In this document: piece after piece, positions 1 through 10,269 of the stretch
How positions within the stretch are numbered: the stretch's first letter is position 1
Layout: each line of letters begins with the position of its first letter
Assembly (NCBI GenBank): GCA_020002185.1
Contig: CM034533.1
Span: forward strand, 51,119,081 to 51,183,080
Direction of reading: 5' to 3'
DNA from: Paraescarpia echinospica
Taxonomy: Eukaryota; Annelida; Polychaeta; Sabellida; Siboglinidae
DNA length: 64,000 nt
Translations under genes and position numbers: made by a program
Notes under the pieces: generated by a model
The model's input: only the letters and a program-made list of their open reading frames with translations
The model's database searches: none
Told to the model about the DNA's origin: nothing

Positions 1-255
1 GATAATTACAGACCAGTGAGTTTAACAATGTTGATTTGCACATTATTACAAAAACTAATAAAAGACCATATGGTGGATTTTCTTCTTAAACATAACTTGA
101 TAAATCCATTTCAACACGGGTTTCTAAAAGCGAGATTATGCTTAACAAATATGTTATGTTTTTTGGAAGACATCACTAAGTGGGTAGACGAGGGATCACC
201 AGTAGTATCATCTACTTAGATTTTCAGAAAGCTTTCGACAAAGTACTCTAAAATA
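1..255 (+). pseudogene. LINE family A reverse transcriptase fragment (copy 1)
   Basis: Positions 16-219 encode the start of a reverse transcriptase of the CR1/Jockey superfamily. The order NYRPVSL (just upstream of the ORF), LINPFQHGF, then KWVDEGSP is the usual fingers region of CR1-like LINEs. The next conserved stretch, YLDFQKAFDKV, follows at about 211-250 after a frameshift and then stops abruptly. The window edge cuts the left side. The same sequence recurs at 29,259-29,515, where the upstream endonuclease part is also visible. It is a dead, 3'-truncated retrotransposon. The exact clade is inferred only from motif resemblance. Confidence 0.8.
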
Positions 256-943
256 TGAAGATAAATAGTTGTAACATATTAAAATTAATTAAAATATATA
301 ATAAACAAATGCAGAAATATATTAATAAAATACATGTTAATAAAAAAGTTTCTTGCAACACAGTTCTTCAGAGTACGTAAGCCAGCTTAAAAAACCTAGT
401 CAGAGTTAAATTATAATATGTTTTCATGTCAAACAGAAAGAAACTAGGTAAGTATAACCAGTCAGTGACCGCATTTACCAATACGTGGCTAAAGCGGAGC
501 TACCACCTGGCAACTAAACATAACATACATTGACAAAATTATATGCAATAAGAATACACAGAACATATAATATTATTGACAATACAAATGATATACAATA
601 ATATACACAGGACTTTCAACAATATCATCATCAGCGATCCCTCGTAGCGAAGATTATCTTTCAAAGGTTTGTCGGTACCGTTTGTTGTGCCTTCGTATCT
701 GGATGTTAGAGGTCGCCAAAATCACTGGTTTATACGTTTGTGTCCTTACAAAAGAGCATTTTAGTAAACGACCGTGTCTTGATCAACCATGCGAGACCGC
801 TGGTCACATCAGAGCTCTGTTCCTGGCGACATGCGAGGAAGCAAAGCCCTTGTTATGTCATAGTCGTCTCGCTGTCGGCTCGTCGCGCTTGACGACGTAA
901 AGCAATCAACACCAATCAACACCGATCAACGCATCACAGCAAC

Positions 944-1641
944 ATGTCGAAGCAACCCGGGGCAAAATCAGAGATCGCCGAAATTACGAAATCCCGCGAG
1001 TTACTGTGTTCATTCTTTGAGGAAATAAACATTCCAAAAAAGACACTCAAAAATCAATCGCTGTCCACATGGCGATCATCAAGTGAAAAGATGAACGGAT
1101 ACAGAAACTGGAGACGAAACTCAACGACCTTGAACATAATTCAAAGAAGAAAAACATCATCGTCAGTGGTCTTAACACACACAGTTATGCTTTTGCCGCC
1201 GCCTCACCGACACGTATACCAAACACACGCAGCGCTTCGTCGTCTAACACCGATGAGATCGAAAATAGCACCGTGTTAGCAAATTTTGTTGGGTTTGCAA
1301 AAGCCAAACTAGATGTCGTCATGCAACCATATGATATCACAGTGATTCACGAACTACCAGCTCGGCGAGATGGCAAGCGGCCCGTTATCGAGCAGCTGCA
1401 TTTGGCAAGCAAGAAAGCAGAGGTGATAAGGAAACGCCGTGCCGTGAAAGGTACTGTCATTTTTTTGAACGACCATCTGACTGCACAAAACGCACAAATA
1501 TTTCGTGAAGCCAGTCGTCCCAAACGGGAGCAGTGTGCTGACAGTGCATGGACGATGAACTACTCAGTGTTTGTAAAAATACGTTACAAGAAGGACCAGA
1601 GCAGATGCCTTGCTGATTTGGCTATGTGCAAACACCAGTGA
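944..1641 (+). pseudogene. LINE family B ORF1 protein (coiled coil plus RRM-like)
   Basis: A broken ORF1 of a non-LTR retrotransposon. It starts MSKQPGAKSEIAEI at 944. A frame change then leads to a heptad-like stretch (DERIQKLETKLNDLEHN, about 1,090-1,140), followed by KKKNIIVSGL, the usual entry into an RRM fold. The C-terminal half (1,273-1,641) contains HELPAR, KRRAVKGT, FLNDHLT and IFREA, motifs of ORF1 proteins with an L1-ORF1-like RNA-binding domain. Such proteins bind the element RNA as chaperones. Copy 2 at 30,170-30,866 is more continuous, with 182 codons open from 30,318. The first 300 bases upstream (about 640-943) are probably 5' UTR. Confidence 0.7.
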
Positions 1642-1649
1642 TTACCATA

Positions 1650-2105
1650 GGAGCGGGAATAGGGGGGTAGAGGGTAGCTGTCCCCCTGGAATTTCTCCGG
1701 GGGAGCAGACATATGGTTCTTCCCCCCAATAAATGTGACCGTGAGTGTTTATTTTTCTGGCGAGCGTAAATGGCGGGTGGAAATCTAAATTTTATGAGAC
1801 GATTAATGTGTATTTTTGTAGACTGTGAAAGGTGTGTGCAATTGGAGGGCAGACATATGGTTTTCTACTCCTCCTCCCAGTAATAGGCGGCGCGGCGGCT
1901 AAACATTTTCCTATGTCATCATTTCAGCCGAGACAGCGGAGAGAGGCTGGAGAAGGTAATTTGACAGCAGCGGCGCGACGTAAACAAAGAATTTTCAACA
2001 GCACTGTCCCCGTTTTTCGGATGTCGTGAGTTCTCAACCGAGACAGCGCAGAAGCTGAAGTTACAGCGGCGCAGCGGCGACAAATTTCCAACAGGACCCT
2101 CCTCC
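1650..2105 (+). repeat. GC-rich segment with internal duplications inside LINE B
   Basis: Between ORF1 and the visible part of ORF2 lies non-coding sequence with two internal duplications. A CAGACATATGGTT phrase occurs at about 1,707 and 1,852. An AACCGAGACAGCG-type unit rich in GGCGGC and CAGCGGC occurs at about 1,926 and 2,036. The N-terminal half of the endonuclease expected here is not recognisable. The same arrangement is present in copy 2 (30,880-31,340), so the change predates the duplication. It may be an insertion or an unusual intergenic region. Confidence 0.55.
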
Positions 2106-4539
2106 CCTCCCTATTTTTGAATGTGTAACGGTGGAGTTGAATATGAAAAAGATGAAAAATGTAATTGTTATTGGCATGTACAGAACGACAGGCGCCAATT
2201 TAAACGCCTTCTGTGAATCCGCAGAAATCATTCTTAGTGGTATAAAACGCAGCAAGACTATGTTTATATGTGGATATTTCAATATTGATGCACAACTTGC
2301 ACAACTATACAAGAGTTTTCTTAGATCTGATGTAGTTATGGACTTTACCCTTTAACAATCAAGCCGAGTAGAATTACCAACATTACGGCTACACATATTG
2401 ATAATACTTTTTATGAATGAAATGCAGTTTCAAGTAAATAGTGGCCTGCTGATTAATGACATCAGTGATCATCTACCAGTTGTTTTGCAAAGTTGTCCTA
2501 AGTAGAGAAGAATTATAAATAACAATACGATTTGCAATCTTAAAAATGACTTAAATAAGCGCATTTGGCTAAACGTGGCATACACATTAGATGTTAACGT
2601 GGCATACACATTAGATGTTAACGTGGCATACACATTAGATGTTAACGTGGCATACACATTAGATGTTAACGTGGCATACACATTAGATGTTAACGTGGCA
2701 TACAACAATTTTATATGTCATTTTCAAGATCTAATAAACATACACTGTCCTGTAAAACAAATTGTAAACACCGATAATCGTTATGCAAAGAACCTTTGGA
2801 TTACAAAACGGAAGAAACTTGGAAAATTCTAAGAACCGTAATGGTGACAAATCTAAAACAATCCAACTATCCTAATCATTTCATTGAAGAACTAGACAAG
2901 GTTGAACACAAAACAGAGATAGCTAACTCATTCAACAAATTCTTAATTTAGCGAAAAACATAAACGTGCCGCCTAAAGTATCTGCATACCACTATTTAAC
3001 TTTTAAAAATAAGAAAAGTAAGTTCCTGTCACCAGTTGACGAAATTGAAGTTATAAGTGTTGTAAGCAGTTATAAAAGCAAACTGTCTTCTGACATCGAT
3101 TTCAAATTTGTTAATGTGTAATTTCTTCTATTATAAAACCAGTAACACACATATATTTTCAAACTGGATCTTTTCCTGAAAAGATGAAAGTTGCCAAGGT
3201 CATACCATTTTTTAAATCAGGAAGCAAAAGCGATATCAATAACTATAGGCCTATTTCCTTCCTCCACAATTTTCCAACGAATTTCAAAAGTTATATAACA
3301 ATAGGTTTAATACATTTATAAAAATGTGTAATGTATTGAACCCTTGTCAGTATGGGTTTAGGGGGAAATGTCTACCACACATGCTCTTGTAGAAGTCGTG
3401 TCTGAAATTACCAATTTGTTAAATAAAAGAAAACATGCTATTTGGATATTTATCGACCTAAGAAAAACTTTCGACACAGTAGACCACCAACTACTATGTA
3501 AGAAACTGGAATTTAATGGTATTCGTGGTGTTGCTTATCAGTGAATACGAAGGTACTTATCAAATAGGGCACAATATGTTAGCTACGAAGGATATTATGT
3601 CTGATCATTTACGGATATCGTGTGGTGTCTCACGAGGTTCTATCTTACGTCCGCAACTGTTTTAATACATGTTAATGACATGTGTAATGTGTCGAAACTG
3701 TTGAAATTGATCTTATTCGCTGACGACACAAATCTATTTCACTCTCATAGCCACTTACCAGATCTGGTAAATGAATTATGTGTGGAGCTTAATAAGATAT
3801 ATATATGTGGTTCTGTGTAAACAAATCATCACTGAACATTTATAAGACTAATTATATATTATTTGGGAGATACAGACATAAAGAAGATGTTACAATTATT
3901 ATCAACAATAATGCTATAAAAATAGTTCAGGCTAATGAAATTCTAGGTGTCTTAACTGATGAATAATTAAACTGGAAGAACAATATTACCGCGGTAAAAT
4001 CTCTAAGTTATCAAAAGTAGCATCTGTAATGTACAAAGTTAGCCATTGCATAGACCAATCTAGCATACGTAATATGTATCATTCATTGTTCTTACCCCAC
4101 TTGATGTGTTGTTCTGAAATATGGGGAAACACCTACGGGACAAACATACAATGTAGTATATTGCTACAAAAAGAGTGGTACGATTGATCCACGGTGTCAG
4201 ATGATGTGATCATACGTATAACTTGTTTTATAACTCTCGCATTTTAAAACTCAAAGATTTAGTTGAGCTAAAAATATTTTATTTATGTTCGACGCATTTC
4301 ATAATGTCTTACCAAATGACCTTCAACAGTTATTTGTAATGAGCTCACCATCATACACTATACGTAGAACACATAAATTTATGGGACAAAATGTGCGTAT
4401 CGATATGAGGACCATGTCCCCATCTGTGTTCGGTGGAAAATTGTGGAACCAATTAAATACATTGTTTGCTATTATAAAGACAAAACATACATTTAAGCAT
4501 CACTACGTCGATATGCTGTTCAACAAATATGTTATGTAA
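2106..4539 (+). pseudogene. LINE family B ORF2 (endonuclease remnant and reverse transcriptase)
   Basis: A decayed ORF2 read in pieces over three frames. The apurinic-like endonuclease half is represented by YRTTGANLNAFCE and FICGYFNID (2,131-2,320; the catalytic phrase is normally CGDFNID). The linker region contains NLWITK. The reverse transcriptase keeps SDINNYRPIS (about 3,230), WIFIDLRKTFDTVDHQLL (about 3,440), LILFADDTNLF with the catalytic FADD (about 3,705) and the C-terminal thumb-like region FDAFHNVLPNDLQQL (4,285-4,539). Stops and frameshifts are frequent. The motifs resemble Jockey/CR1-superfamily elements. The deeper clade is not decided here. Confidence 0.8.
2575..2694 (+). repeat. 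24-bp minisatellite, five identical units
   Basis: The unit GTGGCATACACATTAG plus ATGTTAAC is repeated five times without a mismatch, starting at 2,575, 2,599, 2,623, 2,647 and 2,671. A partial unit follows at 2,695. The 24-base length keeps the LINE reading frame (VAYTLDVN). Copy 2 has a single unit at 31,820-31,843, so the array expanded after duplication, inside an already dead element. Confidence 0.97.
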
Positions 4540-4632
4540 ATAAACACAGAGGTAAATCCCTGATGCAAGTATTAAAAAGCAGATAACCATTTTCATTATG
4601 TATCACTGTAGTGAATCTTTGTATATATACAT
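4540..4632 (+). repeat. LINE B 3' UTR, left part (split by the gypsy insertion)
   Basis: The sequence after the ORF2 stop continues as LINE B 3' UTR, is interrupted at 4,633 by the LTR element, and resumes at 9,064. The corresponding sequence in copy 2 (33,842-34,182) is continuous. Confidence 0.85.
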
Positions 4633-4804
4633 TGTTATGTTCTAGTATAACTATACATGTAATTATCAAGTGACAGTGGTGCACATGTTTATTTCGTATC
4701 AGCGCGACACACAGACAGACAGACAGCGATAGTCCATGTCACACAAATGCGTTGTGTATAAGCTGTGTATAGTATTTGCACAAGTGTCTGCCACATACAT
4801 TACA
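4633..4804 (-). repeat. Gypsy 3' LTR
   Basis: 172 bp. Read on the element strand it begins TGTAATGTATGTGG and ends GAACATAACA, the TG...CA pattern of LTRs. It contains a CAGACAGACAGACAG run. It pairs with the LTR at 8,892-9,063. Confidence 0.95.
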
Positions 4805-4817
4805 GTCCTCCGCACCA
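4805..4817 (-). other. Probable polypurine tract
   Basis: Directly before the 3' LTR, the element strand reads GCGGAGGAC followed by the LTR start TGTAATG. A short purine-rich run at this position is where plus-strand DNA synthesis would be primed. It is assigned by position and is short. Confidence 0.5.
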
Positions 4818-4917
4818 GTTATTTTGCTAACGTCCAAGGTTACAACAAGAACTGTGAAACAGACAAAGGATACGCTGTCGTACCAGGGATTATTATGCCC
4901 AGGGCTACAAGACAGTT

Positions 4918-5865
4918 CTAGAGAGATAATCGGTCTGGAGCTTTCCGGATTCTCTCCGATCTGCGAACAGCCGACTGCGTTACTGGCGAGTGGACGCCGC
5001 TGCCATCAGGTACAGGAGCTACGGCTTCCGCCGTTTCGTCTACACGCTCAATGTCCCGTTCGGTTGATTGTTGGATCGCGGCCGGAGCAGCGATGTCTGC
5101 GGGTACCGTATCGTCCGCCGCGTCCGCATGTCGCAGGCGCACGTGATTTCGATGACGCCTCAAGTGGCGACCGTCGGGTGCCTCCGATATCAGCACGTCG
5201 TTGTGTAGCTCTTTCAGAACTGCAGGTATCCACTTGGTCGAATGATCAGCGTGGTTCTTTACGTAAACCGCATCGCCTGGACTGAAGCATCGCTCGTTCG
5301 ATTTCTTGTTGTAATAATCAGTCATCTTCTCCTGCGATTGGTGCACTTTTCTGCCGACGCTCGGTTGCACCGCGTCTAGAAGCGTTCGCAGCTGCCGCCC
5401 CTTCAGCAGTTTACTCGGGGAGCTTCCGGTAGTGCTGTGAGGGGTCACTCGGTAGGTCAGCAAGTAACGAGCCAACCTTGTCTCCATCGAACCGTCCTTC
5501 ATTTTCATCAATCCTCGTTTCACGAGCTGTACTGCCCGTTCAGCGAGCCCGTTCGAGGATGGGTGATAGGCTGGCGAGGTGATGTGCTGAATGCAGTTCT
5601 TTTTCATAAACTGCCTGAACTCAGCACTAGTGAAGCACGTGCCATTGTCAGTAACGATAGTTTCTGGCAGTCCATGTTCTGCGAATAGCATCCGCAATTG
5701 TTCGATTGTCACTTCCGATGTCAATGAGCGTACGACCATCGCGGAGATCCATTTCGAGTAGGCGTTTACTGCCACGAGGATCATCCTGTTCTCGATGGGG
5801 CCAGCGTAGTCTAGATGCACACGTGACCACGGTTCCTGTGGGAACAACCATGGTCGAAGTGGCGC
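4918..5865 (-). pseudogene. Gypsy integrase catalytic core and C-terminal region
   Basis: Read in the minus direction from just after the TGA at 5,866-5,868. The catalytic triad of the DDE integrase is visible: Asp in HLDYAGP (about 5,810), Asp in VTDNGTCF (about 5,650) and Glu in GLAERAVQ (about 5,545), with SPAYHPSSNG just before the Glu. The C-terminal part (IPAVLKELHNDVL, then RNHVRLR) is the usual gypsy integrase tail, ending RSERIRKAPDRLSL. No chromodomain is recognisable. The frame from 5,847 to 4,918 is uninterrupted over 309 codons. It lies in the same frame as the upstream zinc-binding segment, so only the TGA separates them. Confidence 0.93.
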
Positions 5866-6600
5866 TCAGGTCGGTTGACGCATGTTTTCCTCGCACTGAC
5901 CACAGTGCTGCGCGATACGTTCAATCTGAAGATCGATGCCTGGCCACCAGATGTATGACCGCGCTAACGCCTTCATCTTCACCACGCCGCTGTGGCTGCT
6001 ATGCAAGAGTTGGAGCATCGTGGCTTGCCCAGGCTCTGGCACAATTATTCGGGTGCCCCGCATCACGCATCCATCGTGCGTGCTCAGCTCATCGCGCACT
6101 CTGTGGTATTGCTGTGTTGTTAGGTCGCCCTCAGGCCAGCCTGTTAACACGTAGCGTTGAACTCGCGACAATACTGGGTCACGTCGTGTCCAGTTTCGAA
6201 TGTGCGTTGACGTCACCGGCGAGTCGTCCAGCTGCTCTATGAGCTGTATGTACTCCGCAGGAGCAGGCGTCTCAGCGTTCTGCGTAGGTAGGGGTAGTCG
6301 CGATAGAGCATCGCAATTATCGTGCGCATCGCCACTCCGATGACGAATGACGTAGTCGTAACCTGCCAATGTCAGAGCCCAACGCTGAAGTCGACCCGAC
6401 GCTTGCGGAGGTATCGGTCGTTGCTCGTTGAACAGCCCCACCAGAGGTCGGTGATCGGTGATGAGAACGAAGGTCATACCGTATAGGTATTGGTGGAACT
6501 TTGTCACCCCGAACACCAAACTAAAACCTTCCTTGTCGAGTTGCGAATAGTTGGTTTCCGCAGGCGACAAGCTCCTAGTTGCGAACGCGATCGGTCGCAC
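5866..6600 (-). pseudogene. Gypsy RNase H C-terminal part and integrase zinc-binding domain
   Basis: Begins at the frame change near 6,590 with RPIAFATRSLSPAE, the standard continuation of gypsy RNase H, and includes VLITDHRPLVGLF. After the tether comes the HHCC zinc-binding domain of integrase: His residues in HSSHSGVVKM and the Cys pair CGQC (about 5,885-6,000), with YIWWPGID between. The frame ends at TGA 5,866-5,868. The codon CGA in the usual RxPLRPW context would explain it by CpG decay. The next codons continue APLRPW in the same frame. Confidence 0.93.
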
Positions 6601-8275
6601 CGTCCGTCATCTGATGCGACAGGACTGCGCCCACCCCGTACGGCGACGCATCACATGCGAGCAGAAGAGGTTTGTCGGGGTTGAAGTGCACCAGTAGGGA
6701 CTCCGACTGCAGCAGGTCCTTCGCCGCTTGAAACGCTCTGACTTGCTCCTTCTCCCATCGCCATTTCGTCTCTTTTCTGAGTAGAATGTGCAGAGGTGCT
6801 AGCGTTGTCGACAAGTTGCGCAGGAATCGTCCATAGTAGTTGAGCAGGCCAAGCCACGAACGTAGTTCTTTCACGTTCGTTGGGCTAGGCGCATCTTGAA
6901 TCGCCGTGACCTTTTCGTCTGTGGGATGCAGGCCATTTCGATCGATATTGTGGCCCAGGTATACGACTGCCTCGTTGAAGAACTCGCACTTTTTATTGTT
7001 TAGCTTCAACCCTGCTTGGTCCAGCCGGTTCAAGACCAGCCGGAGATTCGCCACGTGTTCATCTCGAGTTTTCCCCGCGACGAGGATGTCGTCCAGGAAG
7101 ATGCATACCCGTGGTATGCCAGCAAGCACACACTCGAGAGCTCTCTGGAATATCGATGGCGCCACCGATATGCCGTACGGTAAGCGAGTGTATCTAAAGA
7201 GTCCCTTGTGCGTGTTGATCGTAACGTAGTCACGTGACCCTTCGTCGAGCTGAAGTTGAAGATACGAATGGCTCAAGTCCAACTTTGTGAACGTCTCTCC
7301 TCCTGCCAGACTGGCGTAGAGATCGTTAACCCATGGTAGCGGATATTTGTCTTCTACCACACTTTTGTTGATCGTGACCTTGTAATCACCGCAGATCCTT
7401 ATCTGCCCGTTGGATTTGGGGACCGGAACGATCGGTGCCGCCCATTCTGAGAACTGGACTGGCTCGATGATGCCCTCCTGTTGCAGTCGGTCTATTTCAT
7501 GTTCGACTCTCTCCTTCAGAGCATAAGGAATGGGTCTGGCCTTGAAGAAACGTGGAATCGCATCGCTTTTCACGTTGATCTTCACCTGCATTTCTTTCAG
7601 CTTGCCCAGCCCCTCAGCGAACACGTCTGGCACTTCCGCCATCAGTCCGGCATGCACCGGGTCAAGATCGCGAACGAGCATGATCTCGCCCCAGTCCAGC
7701 TTCAACTGCGACAGTAGATTTCTGCCCAAGAGATTCTGCCGAGCGCCAGACACTACCACAATTGGCACATGTGCCGACTGCTGTTTGTATTCGGTGACGA
7801 CCTCTATTTGTCCCAGCACCGGAATAGACTGACCCGTATAAGTGGTCAAGTTGATGTCCACTGTTTGTAGCTTTGGGGGTGGCGACCGCAACCCGTGATA
7901 TGTCGCCTCATTGATTATGGAGACTCCTGCCCCCGTGTCAACCAACATTCTCACTGCTTTACCGTCCATGTGCACTCCTATCTCAATAGGCTGCTGTGAC
8001 TTGTGATCCCCCTTGACGTTGTACAGACAGTACTCAGCTCTGTCCTGAGTGGTGTTCACGAGATGAGTTTCGCCGCGTTTCTTGCGACATGCCGCCATGA
8101 TGTGACCTCTCTTTTGACAGAAATGACAAGGTGCATCTTTAAACTTGCACTCTTGATGCGTGTGGTTGCCGTTGCAAACGTAGCACAATTTCTGAGTTGT
8201 CTTGTCGTAGCCACGCGTGTGTGTCGTAGACCTAGCGGTGGTCGGAACTGGCCTTTTCTCTCTGTTTTTCCGGTT
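6575..8275 (-). pseudogene. Gypsy zinc knuckles, protease, reverse transcriptase, start of RNase H
   Basis: In frame with Gag after one TAA. Two CCHC-like knuckles come first: a CYVC...H...C module with slightly irregular spacing, then CHFCQKRGHIMAAC with the standard C-x2-C-x4-H-x4-C. The aspartic protease shows LVDTGAGVSI (about 7,925-7,950). The reverse transcriptase has YPLPWVNDLYASL, FTKLDLSHSYLQ, RLPYGISVAPSIFQ and the catalytic FLDD at 7,088-7,099. RNase H begins with LLACDASPYGVGAVLS. The ORF ends out of frame at 6,575 just after the frame change. These modules replicate element RNA into DNA inside Gag particles. Confidence 0.95.
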
Positions 8276-8890
8276 TTACACTACACTCACTGTACTTTTA
8301 GTGCAGTCGAAGCTGTGTCGGGGGGCTATCTGTTTAGCCTCGGTCTCCGCCACTTCGTCCGCCAGCGCCATCTGCATTGCCTGCTCGAACGATCTATCTT
8401 CGCTGAGTAGTTTGCGCTGAGTGCTGCCGCTTTTGATGCCGCACACGAGCTGGTCTCGCAATGCCTCGGCCAGAAATTCCCCGAAGTTGCAAGTGGATGC
8501 GAGCCTCCGGAGTTCTGCCGCAAATGTGGCGACCCCCTCGCCCTCTTTCTGGTTGCGTTGGTAGAATTTGAATCTTTCCGCCACTGTAAGCCGACGTGGC
8601 TTCAGATGGCTTTTTAGTTTCTCAGTTATTTGCTCAAACGACAACTCTGCCGGTCTTTGAGGACTGACGAGACTTTTAAGAAGAAGATACGTTTCCGGGC
8701 CTACCAGTGTGAGTAGTGTAGCCACTTTCTTCCTGTCGGCGGCCTCTCTCACAGATTCGTCCACGCCGCTGCCCACTGCACCAACATTGTTTGCAACGAA
8801 GTACAGTTCTAGCCGCTCCAAATACGCTTCCAAGTCACTACTGCCGTCGTATGGCTCTATTTGACCAATGTATGCCATCCTCGTCGCCAA
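8276..8890 (-). pseudogene. Gypsy Gag (capsid region)
   Basis: About 200 codons with the gypsy capsid layout: IGQIEPYDGSSDLEAYLERLELYF at the N-terminus, then ERFKFYQRNQKEGEGVATFAAELRRLA and CNFGEFLAEALRDQLVCGI, typical of retrotransposon Gag. The first ATG is at 8,876-8,874 (MAYIGQ). The frame is open back to the primer site at the LTR edge. It ends at TAA 8,276-8,278, and the pol frame continues without any frame change. This is either a mutation in a one-ORF element or a readthrough arrangement. Other copies would decide. Confidence 0.9.
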
Positions 8891-8891
8891 T
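8875..8891 (-). other. Probable primer-binding region
   Basis: On the element strand the 5' LTR ends AACATAACA, and two bases later TTGGCGACGAGGATGG begins. TGGCGAC-type sequence directly after the LTR is common in Ty3/gypsy elements as the tRNA primer site. The Gag start lies inside or immediately after it. The priming tRNA is not identified. Confidence 0.6.
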
Positions 8892-9063
8892 TGTTATGTT
8901 CTAGTATAACTATAGATGTAATTATCAAGTGACAGTGGTGCACATGTTTATTTCGTATCAGCGCGACACACAGACAGACAGACAGCGATAGTCCATGTCA
9001 CACAAATGCGTTGTGTGTAAGCTGTGTATAGTATTTGCACAAGTGTCTGCCACATACATTACA
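8892..9063 (-). repeat. Gypsy 5' LTR
   Basis: 172 bp, near-identical to 4,633-4,804. It would contain the element promoter and polyadenylation signals. Right of it the LINE B 3' UTR resumes. Confidence 0.95.
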
Positions 9064-9350
9064 TGTATGTACAATTTAGTGTGTATATATGGTTATAACT
9101 TCTCATTTAGTATGGCTGTATGCTGTGTAAAATGTTTTTGATGATTTGGGGGTTAGCTTTTAAAAGTTTAAAACTTCATATCTACTCCTTTTCAAACAAT
9201 ATTTATTTCATTTTTATTTATGCCCTTACATATAATTTATATATATTATTTATATACTTTGTATATTATACACCTGGCTTGATTTTTATTCCTGACTTAT
9301 CTTGACTTGATCTGTTTTCTCTATTTGTTTGAAATAAATTGATTGATTGA
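9064..9350 (+). repeat. LINE B 3' UTR, right part with ATTG-repeat tail
   Basis: Ends with AATAAATTGATTGATTG, a tandem ATTG tail that marks the 3' terminus of many CR1/Jockey-type LINEs in place of poly(A). The same tail closes copy 2 at about 34,160-34,182. Unique duplicated flank starts after it. Confidence 0.8.
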
Positions 9351-10269
9351 TGTCTAGGGCCTACATGTGCATGGCTCGTGTAATGGCAACTGTTTGTAGT
9401 GTTGGCAGGGAAGTAAAGAACAGCTTCCCGACTAGTTCGGTTATGCAGTCGAAGTGTTTACGGTACCTACTGCAAACCCCACTGTCAGCAGATCAGTATT
9501 AGCATTGAGGGCTTTACTACAGAAGCTGTATTCTATTTGACGTCCGCGGAGCCACCGGAAGCGGAGAAAGCGGAGAGGGTCAAATAGAATAGACTTCTGC
9601 GCACATCGGGGAGGTTAGCAACCGCCTTGTTATCTCCCATAAACAACACGGACGCAGAATCACTAGCTGTGTCATTTTGTTAGTTATTGTTTCTTAAACC
9701 ACGATGATGCTTACAACATTAAATATGTCACATATGCTCATAAGTTCACATCATGTGCTGTTATGTTATTAATCAATCATTTTTAGAAAAAATATGCAAT
9801 AATATTGTAACAAAAATAAACACTATGTGTAACGCCTGTGTCAGTCACCCCAGTGTCGACGCATGTATGTGATGCATGTATGGCATGCACCGCATTGTTT
9901 TTGCTTAATTTGCTGTGCCTGATAACGCATGTTTTCGCCACATATAGCAAGCAAATAGGGTAGAACAAATGGATATCCGAACAAATAAAAACATTGAGTA
10001 TTGCAATAATATTTACGTTAAAATATGTATTTATTCGTGTAATGTGTATAACTAGAGGTGCTAATTGTAATAATGGTGTGTAGGCCTATTATCAGACCTC
10101 GGTTCAATTCACTTTTTTCAATTCCAATTCAATTCCAATTCATGTGTATTTACCAAGGATCAATTCCAATTCAATTCAACATATATTCACAAGAAGGATC
10201 AATTCCAATTAAATTCATTCTATTAAATTCCAATTCAATATTAATTAAAATCGGCAACATCAGTTGTTT

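Larger units (their letters stand above)
4633..9063 (-). mobile_element. Ty3/gypsy LTR retrotransposon, nearly complete, in LINE B 3' UTR
   Basis: Two near-identical 172-bp LTRs (4,633-4,804 and 8,892-9,063) flank one gag-pol reading frame on the minus strand: Gag, zinc knuckles, protease, reverse transcriptase, RNase H, integrase. The polyprotein frame has three breaks: TAA at 8,276-8,278, a one-base frame change near 6,590, and TGA at 5,866-5,868. Domain order with integrase last is the Ty3/gypsy order. No envelope gene is present. The LTRs differ at very few positions, so insertion is recent relative to the host repeats. A clean target duplication is not obvious. Left flank TACAT and right flank TGTAT do not match. 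The equivalent site in copy 2, near 33,936, is empty. Confidence 0.95.

Noticed and set aside
2575..2694. CRISPR-like array
   Set aside because: Units are contiguous with no spacers, and the setting is an animal genome.
4776..6684. Plus-strand frames of up to 178 codons over the gypsy element
   Set aside because: They are opposite-strand shadows of the integrase and RNase H frames and show no domains.
4633..9063. Endogenous retrovirus
   Set aside because: No envelope frame between integrase and the 3' LTR; domain order and size fit a Ty3/gypsy retrotransposon.
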